Shown piece by piece: positions 15,417-20,263 of a stretch of DNA of 22,663 bases. A model generated the notes under the pieces. It was not told the DNA's origin. It ran no database searches and saw only the letters and a list, made by a program, of their open reading frames with translations. The stretch lies in NCBI GenBank assembly GCA_964562685.1, contig CAZLUP010000064.1, positions 1 to 22,663 of the forward strand, read 5' to 3'. Origin of the DNA: Stanieria sp964562685 (GTDB lineage: Bacteria > Cyanobacteriota > Cyanobacteriia > Cyanobacteriales > Xenococcaceae). The position numbers were made by a program, and so were the translations under genes. Position 1 is the stretch's first letter. Each line of letters opens with the position of its first letter.

Positions 15417-15510
15417 CTGGCAATCAGGCAATTGAGAATGGGGACTATCAGTTAAGTAACGAAATCTTGTAGTCTTAACCCTATGGAGCAAAATGGAGAG
15501 TTATTGCCAG
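15417..15510 (+). repeat. Inverted repeat in the kinase leader
   Basis: CTGGCAAT (15417-15424) and ATTGCCAG (15503-15510) are exact complements at the two ends of the gap before the kinase gene. In an mRNA reading through from the pentapeptide gene they could pair and bring a stem 6 nt before the ATG at 15517. Confidence 0.3.
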
Positions 15511-15516
15511 TAAATT

Positions 15517-17487
15517 ATGGCGAGGAACAAAATGAACCTGACTAATTCCCTTCTATGGGACTTAGTGACAGAATATTCTCATCTTCGTCCCCAAATATAT
15601 TTTAAATCTTCTTTGTTAGCACTGGCTCGAGCGATGGAAGATCTGGTGCTAGCTAGCGATGATGTACCTTTGGTGATTGCTAATTTTCAGCAGGAACGCT
15701 TTTTCCGTCAACAAGAACGTCGTTTCTATCGTATTGCTCAACAAACAGACCAAGTTTATGTACTAGCTGTACCCGATCAAGAATCGAGTTTTTCGTTGGT
15801 CAATTCTGGTTATGAAACAATTCCTTTAGCTCAAACCGATGTTTTGGCTGGAGAAAAGTATTTAGTGATTATTGCGCAGCAATATGCTGCTTGTTTGGTA
15901 GGTCAAGAAAAGCTTTCTTTAAAAGAATTAAATGAAATTAGAAACCCAGTAGAACAGGTCAAAAGATTCGAGGGATTCTGGACTTTTGATCGCCGTGTCG
16001 CCCGTAGTGCTGCCGACTGGTTATTGGGACACATAAAAAATTATCGTCCTGAATTAACCGAGAAGCTAGAACGAGCAAGAGAATTTTACAATCTGAACCA
16101 AAATGTATCCAATAAACCCTTTTTGTTAACAAGTCAGTCGATCGATCTTGGTATTTTTACTCAACGGCTAGTTACTTATCTCCAAGCAGGTCAATATAAA
16201 TTACTCAAAGCTTATAAAGCGATCGCGGTAGCAGAACGAAAAGAACATTTAATTAATAAAATTGCTCAAGCACAGCGAAAATCGCTCAATCCCGAAGAAA
16301 TTCTCCAAATTACTGTGCGGGAATTAGGTCAGTTGTTTCCTCGCTGTCGCTGTTTGCTTTATCGCCTTAGTCCTGATGATAGGGAAGTGCAAGTTGAGTA
16401 TGAATTTGCACCTTTGGGAATGCCTTCTTTATTAGGTCAAAAGTGGTCAGTAGCAGACGATCCTATTTTTATTGTTGCCCAAACTCAAGATTCTGCTTTA
16501 GTTATCAATGATGTTAATGATAATATTTATTTACAAGGAAATCCGATTTTAAAAGAGAAAATTGAACGAGCAGCTATTCATTCTTGGTTAATGGTTTCTC
16601 TTCGCTACCAAGGAGTGCTGTTAGGAATGTTAGAGTTGCACTATGGAAGAAAGGGACAATGCCAATGGCAAGCTGAGGATATTGCCTTAGTCGAAGCGGT
16701 AGCTAATAGTGCAGGAGTAGCATTAACTCAAGCGAGTGCTTATAGCAACTTAGTCAATTTAAATCGTCAATTAGAAGCAGTTGAAAGGATTCAAAGTAAT
16801 CTGATTGCGATCGTTGGACACGAATTACGTACCCCTTTATCAACGATTCGCATTTGTCTCGAAAGTTTGGCAGCAGAACCAGATCTGCCTTCTGAATTAA
16901 GAGAAGCGATGTTAGATACGGCTTTAACTGATAGCGATCGCTTGGGTCAGTTAATTCAGGATTTTTTAACTCTTTCTAAGTTGGAAGCAGGTAAGGCTTA
17001 TCGTACTATAGAAGTATTTCAATTAGACTACGTTGTTAATTTAGCCATTCGTCGGATTCAAAGTAATTTTAAAAATCAAACTCTTCCTAAGATTAGGGTA
17101 GCATTATCGAATCAATTACCTTTAGTAGTAGCAGATGTAGAAGGGTTAGTCGAGGTAGTTACGAAGCTACTTGATAATGCCTGTAAATTTACACCAGCCA
17201 ATGGTGAAATTTTGATTACTACTCGGATACACAAAGAAGAAATAGTTCCTCAAATGTTAGAAGTGATTGTTGCTGATACGGGCAGAGGTATTGAATCGAG
17301 TCAACTTGAACTTATTTTTGACCGCTTTTGCCAATCAGAAAATTATCTGCGTCGCACTGTTAGTGGGGTAGGATTGGGATTGGTTATTTGTCGTCAGATA
17401 ATGAATGCTATGGGCGGACGAATTTGGGCAACAAGTGAGGGAAAAGATCGAGGTAGTCAGTTTCACTTTACTATTCCAATTAAATAA
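15517..17487 (+). CDS. DICT-GAF sensor histidine kinase
   Basis: This is a soluble two-component sensor kinase of 656 residues without membrane segments. The N-terminal DICT domain (about 10-190) contains HLRPQIYFKSSL, the PLVIANFQQERFFRQ block and a late WLLGHIKNY. A GAF domain follows (about 255-410). The dimerisation domain holds phospho-acceptor His435 in VGHELRTPLSTIR. The ATPase domain has Asn554 in the N box (LLDNACKFTPANG), the G1 box DTGRGI from Asp587 and the G2 box GVGLGLVICRQI. DICT domains are known in cyanobacterial kinases and cyclases as sensors of uncertain ligand. An in-frame ATG at 15532 (M6, with GAGGAA at 15522-15527) is an alternative start. No response-regulator gene adjoins it, so its partner is elsewhere. 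Confidence 0.93.
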   Translation: MARNKMNLTNSLLWDLVTEYSHLRPQIYFKSSLLALARAMEDLVLASDDVPLVIANFQQERFFRQQERRFYRIAQQTDQVYVLAVPDQESSFSLVNSGYETIPLAQTDVLAGEKYLVIIAQQYAACLVGQEKLSLKELNEIRNPVEQVKRFEGFWTFDRRVARSAADWLLGHIKNYRPELTEKLERAREFYNLNQNVSNKPFLLTSQSIDLGIFTQRLVTYLQAGQYKLLKAYKAIAVAERKEHLINKIAQAQRKSLNPEEILQITVRELGQLFPRCRCLLYRLSPDDREVQVEYEFAPLGMPSLLGQKWSVADDPIFIVAQTQDSALVINDVNDNIYLQGNPILKEKIERAAIHSWLMVSLRYQGVLLGMLELHYGRKGQCQWQAEDIALVEAVANSAGVALTQASAYSNLVNLNRQLEAVERIQSNLIAIVGHELRTPLSTIRICLESLAAEPDLPSELREAMLDTALTDSDRLGQLIQDFLTLSKLEAGKAYRTIEVFQLDYVVNLAIRRIQSNFKNQTLPKIRVALSNQLPLVVADVEGLVEVVTKLLDNACKFTPANGEILITTRIHKEEIVPQMLEVIVADTGRGIESSQLELIFDRFCQSENYLRRTVSGVGLGLVICRQIMNAMGGRIWATSEGKDRGSQFHFTIPIK

Positions 17488-17491
17488 ATTG

Positions 17492-17528
17492 TTATGCTTT
17501 CTGATACACGAGTTTAATTTTTTGCGCG
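17492..17528 (-). pseudogene. 3'-end relic of a glycosyltransferase gene
   Basis: Read on the minus strand this stretch encodes AQKIKLVYQKA followed by TAA. The 34 nt at 17495-17528 match 18481-18514, the 3' end of the complete glycosyltransferase gene, at 33 of 34 positions and in the same orientation. Its stop comes directly after QKA, while the full gene runs six residues further. Everything upstream of this tip has been lost. It begins 5 nt after the kinase stop codon. Confidence 0.7.
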
Positions 17529-17582
17529 CTCAGCGAGGTTCGCTCCTTATAGTCGCGCTCAGGCTTTGCCTAGCACTACGCG
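17525..17582. repeat. CGCG-bounded iterated element inserted in a HIP1-like site
   Basis: CGCGCTCAG occurs at 17525-17533 and 17554-17562, each followed by a small hairpin (AGCGA/TCGCT and AGGC/GCCT), and the segment closes with CGCG at 17579-17582 running into ATCGC. The corresponding place in the intact gene copy (18511 onward) reads CGCGATCGC without interruption. About 54 nt therefore appear to have been inserted between CGCG and ATCGC, with CGCG repeated on both sides. Confidence 0.5.
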
Positions 17583-17593
17583 ATCGCATTTAA

Positions 17594-18058
17594 TTATTGT
17601 AAAGCTGCAAAAAACCGCTCAATATCTTGTTCGAGATAAGAATAAAGTTGTCGGGCTTTGTTAAAGTTAATTTGGAGTTGTTCGTAGTCAATTGGAACTC
17701 CATAGGCATGACGAAAAAAGTGTCGAAATCCACGTAGACTATTTAACAACAAGTAACTTTCTTGAGAAAGAAGAACAGGACGAATACCAGGAATTTCTTG
17801 GGACATTCGCTGCAATAATAGAGTATGCCAGCGAGCAGTATCAGCAATCTGATTTTCAAAGTGGGCTGCAACTATTTTCAACAGATCTTCGATAGCGTTG
17901 TAAAAATTATGAATTTGATAAGCCACACTCTCTAATCGAACAGGATCATCAGGTGTTAGTCCTCTAGCACGTTCCTCTAAACGTTCGGAAATGGTTTTAA
18001 TGACCGTCATTTGAGTGTTTAGATCGGTTTTTAAAACAATTAGAGCGTTTTTGTCCAC
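17594..18058 (-). CDS. HEPN-domain toxin (HepT-like RNase)
   Basis: This is the probable toxin of an MNT/HEPN pair. HEPN proteins are all-helical RNases, and those paired with MNT antitoxins are silenced by AMPylation of a tyrosine in the active-site motif RX4HXY. That motif is complete: RHFFRHAY, with Arg112, His117 and Tyr119 (numbered from the GTG). The rest is amphipathic helix, with a YQIHNFYNAIEDLLKIVA segment typical of the fold. I start it at GTG 18058 (154 aa) because AGGAGG (minus strand, 18066-18071) lies exactly 7 nt upstream. The longer frame from ATG 18097 has no such site and would overlap the partner by 58 nt rather than 19. Transcribed after, and translationally coupled to, the MNT gene. 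Activity is inferred. Confidence 0.83.
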   Translation of the reverse strand: MDKNALIVLKTDLNTQMTVIKTISERLEERARGLTPDDPVRLESVAYQIHNFYNAIEDLLKIVAAHFENQIADTARWHTLLLQRMSQEIPGIRPVLLSQESYLLLNSLRGFRHFFRHAYGVPIDYEQLQINFNKARQLYSYLEQDIERFFAALQ

Positions 18059-18396
18059 AAGATTCCCTCCTGACGAATCCGATGGGCAAACGGACATTTG
18101 GACAACTCGATTAAATCTACCTCTCTTCCTGTTGTTTCGACTAAAGCAGTCATCGCTAAAAACAAAAACTCTGGATCGATCAATTCTACTGCTAAATCGA
18201 CATCTGATTGTTTCGTAAACCGATTTGGACGAATCAGCGAACCAAATAGGTAAGCTTGATCGACTCCATATTGGTTGCCATTAGCTTCTAGCCACTGTTG
18301 TACTTGTTTAAGTATTTTTTGACGTTCCTGTTCTAAAGCTTCTTTTTGTCTGATTAAAGCTTCATCCAAAAGATGAGTTTGAAATTGACTTTTCAT
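18040..18396 (-). CDS. Minimal nucleotidyltransferase antitoxin (MntA-like)
   Basis: The 118-residue protein has a charged helical N-terminus (about 1-40) and then the MNT fold: Gly52-Ser53 in LFGSLIR, the paired metal ligands Asp65 and Asp67 in SDVDLAV, and the third Asp94 in REVDLIEL. In characterised HepT/MntA systems such proteins transfer AMP to the HEPN toxin and neutralise it. The spacing between GS and DxD is 11 residues (LIRPNRFTKQS), one more than the usual GSX10DXD, but all catalytic residues are kept. It ends 19 nt inside the HEPN gene, the order and overlap of an operon of this type. No Shine-Dalgarno is evident before its ATG. Confidence 0.88.
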   Translation of the reverse strand: MKSQFQTHLLDEALIRQKEALEQERQKILKQVQQWLEANGNQYGVDQAYLFGSLIRPNRFTKQSDVDLAVELIDPEFLFLAMTALVETTGREVDLIELSKCPFAHRIRQEGILWTKTL

Positions 18397-18459
18397 AGGA
18401 ACATCTATTTTGCAGTGAAGTTGCTAACTCAGATCCATATTTTAGACTGAAAAACAATT

Positions 18460-19608
18460 TTAAGTCTTTTTGGCAATTGATGCCTTCTGATACACGAGTT
18501 TAATTTTTTGCGCGATCGCCTTCCAATTATAATTTGCTTGAACGTAAGCTAAACATTCTTCACTACTGGGTAAAACGCGCCCTCCGTCTAAAGCTTCGAT
18601 AATTCCCTGTGCAATTTGATTTGGTTCATAGCCTTCAAAAACTAAATCTTGAGAAAAGGGTTTTAAAATTTCGGGAATACCACCAATAGGAGTTCCGAGT
18701 ACTGGAGTACCAGCAGCTAAAGATTCAACTACGATCAAACCAAAACCTTCTAAAGCAACGGTGGGAACAACGGAAAAGTTAGCAGCGCGATAGCATAATG
18801 GTAGTTGTTCGTCGGGTACGTATCCCAATAGTTTGACGTGATCTGTTAATTGTAGTTCGTTGATTTGAGTTTGTAGCGTATCGGCTAATGCACCTTTGCC
18901 AGCAATGTAAAGAAGAATATCGGGATAGCGATCGCGTACCTGCGCCATTGCGGTAATTAAGTTTTCTAATCCCATGCGTTTAGCTAGACGACGGATGCAA
19001 AAAATAATCGGTTGATCTGGATGCCAATTAAGTTGGGTACGGGCTTCAATACAAGAGAAGTTAATGTTAAAGCGATCGATATCTACTCCCCCTGGAATGA
19101 TGTGAATTTTTTCTAGAGGTACTTGATATTCTTGGTGTAGGATATCGCGAAAGGTTTGAGAAAGAACGATAAATTGAGAAGAACGACGATAAACAGCTTT
19201 TTCAATTTGTTTTTTTAGCCAAATTGCCATTGGTTTGGGTTTTTCTACGTCGCTTTCTAATGCCCAAGGGCCGTGAAAGTGGGTTACTAAAGGAATATGG
19301 CGAAGTTGATCGAGAATAGGAAAAGTATAAAGTGCAAAGTGTGATACAACCAGATCGTATTGATTGTCTGTAATATTTTGCCCAAAAGCTGTTCTCATTT
19401 TGAGCCAGCGTTTAGGAAGAGAATCCTTGGATGAAGCGAAAGCCTTAACTAATCCATTGCTTTCTTGGAATACTTGATCTGAACCAGCTAATAAACCTGT
19501 AATTTCAATGTCAGCTTGAGGTAGATATTGGCAGCAGTCATAGTAATAGCGATCGAGTCCTCCTGGTTGTTCGGGAAACCAACCCATTCCTATTTGCAGT
19601 GTTTTCAC
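18460..19608 (-). CDS. GT-B glycosyltransferase, family 4-like
   Basis: This retaining glycosyltransferase of 382 residues transfers a sugar from a nucleotide donor, probably in polysaccharide or glycolipid synthesis at the cytoplasmic face. The N-terminal Rossmann domain starts GMGWFPEQPGGLDRYYYDC, with the acceptor-site glycines 16-17, and contains HFHGPW at 110-114. The C-terminal domain opens with IIPGGVDIDRF. It carries Arg206/Arg207 and Lys210 for the donor phosphates, then the E-x7-E motif Glu287...Glu295 in ALEGFGLIVVESLAAGTPV. Sugar and acceptor are not predictable. The 3' 34 nt are duplicated at 17495-17528, and compared with that relic this gene has six extra C-terminal residues (SIAKKT). 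No other sugar-pathway gene adjoins it. Confidence 0.92.
   Translation of the reverse strand: MKTLQIGMGWFPEQPGGLDRYYYDCCQYLPQADIEITGLLAGSDQVFQESNGLVKAFASSKDSLPKRWLKMRTAFGQNITDNQYDLVVSHFALYTFPILDQLRHIPLVTHFHGPWALESDVEKPKPMAIWLKKQIEKAVYRRSSQFIVLSQTFRDILHQEYQVPLEKIHIIPGGVDIDRFNINFSCIEARTQLNWHPDQPIIFCIRRLAKRMGLENLITAMAQVRDRYPDILLYIAGKGALADTLQTQINELQLTDHVKLLGYVPDEQLPLCYRAANFSVVPTVALEGFGLIVVESLAAGTPVLGTPIGGIPEILKPFSQDLVFEGYEPNQIAQGIIEALDGGRVLPSSEECLAYVQANYNWKAIAQKIKLVYQKASIAKKT
18481..18514. repeat. 34-nt direct repeat partner of 17495-17528
   Basis: This segment, inside the last codons of the glycosyltransferase gene, matches 17495-17528 with one mismatch in 34 nt. The two copies are 986 nt apart and bracket the MNT/HEPN pair, so homologous recombination between them would delete the pair cleanly. 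Confidence 0.85.
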
Positions 19609-19678
19609 TTTAACTACTTTTTCCTTTTTATTTTGTTATCAAAGCTGATTTGTCTTGTGATAAAGTGCTTGGCGATCG

Positions 19679-19840
19679 CTTTAATTAGCGTCATTTGAGT
19701 AGTTAAATCTATTTCCAAAACAACTTGGAAATTTTGTGGACAAAAATTTTTTCCTGACCAATCCAATAAATAAAAGGACATTTAAACAACTTGATTAAAC
19801 CTATTTTTTTTGTTACTTCGACTAATGTAATCATCTTTTT
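19679..19840 (-). pseudogene. Decayed copy of the HEPN/MNT junction
   Basis: This stretch aligns over about 160 nt with 17996-18156, which spans the start of the intact HEPN gene and the end of the MNT gene. Anchors in register are GTCATTTGAG (18006 / 19690), CCTGAC (18069 / 19753), GGACATTT (18092 / 19776) and TTCGACTAA (18136 / 19817). By hand alignment identity is about 70 %, with small indels that break both frames. On its left it is joined to GCGATCGC-TTTAATTA, resembling the sequence beyond the HEPN stop (17580-17597). This suggests that most of the HEPN body was deleted between short TTTAAT repeats. Confidence 0.75.
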
Positions 19841-20263
19841 ACTATGAAGCGAATTTACTAGAGTGTATCACATATCCGAGTCTTTGAATACCGAATTAAG
19901 TGATGTTAATTTTATCAATTATTAGTAAATCGTCTATTTTATTTCAGTAAATATATTTGCTTTTTTAACAGAACAAAATTAATTGCTTTGTCAGTATTTA
20001 AGATTATTTTTTGTTATTTAAGTAACTAAAATTAATTAAAAAATTACCAAGATAATATAATGTTCAGTATTTCCTTCAAGCCAACCATGAATTCTTACTA
20101 ATTTAAACCGAAAAAACCAGTGTTTTTTCGGAAGTTTAACCCCGAAAATATATTTATTATTTAATAAAGAAAAATAAAATTACTCAAAATATTTGATTAT
20201 ATTGTTTTTTTAAATAACAGAATGCTCTTTAAAACACTTAAAAAAAATTAAAATTGATGTCTT
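19841..20263. promoter_or_regulatory. Non-coding region upstream of the giant surface-protein gene
   Basis: About 420 nt, very AT-rich, without a supportable gene. Its one strong structure is a perfect 10-bp palindrome: CCGAAAAAAC (20108-20117) pairs with GTTTTTTCGG (20122-20131) over the loop CAGT, flanked by TTAAAC / GTTTAA that could extend it. It lies about 130 nt before the ATG at 20264, possibly in the mRNA leader. It could be an operator, an mRNA structure or a terminator for an unseen transcript. No clear promoter boxes. Confidence 0.45.

Noticed and set aside
8419..17487. Receiver protein and DICT-GAF kinase as a cognate pair
   Set aside because: They are 7 kb apart on opposite strands with unrelated genes between; no evidence of pairing.
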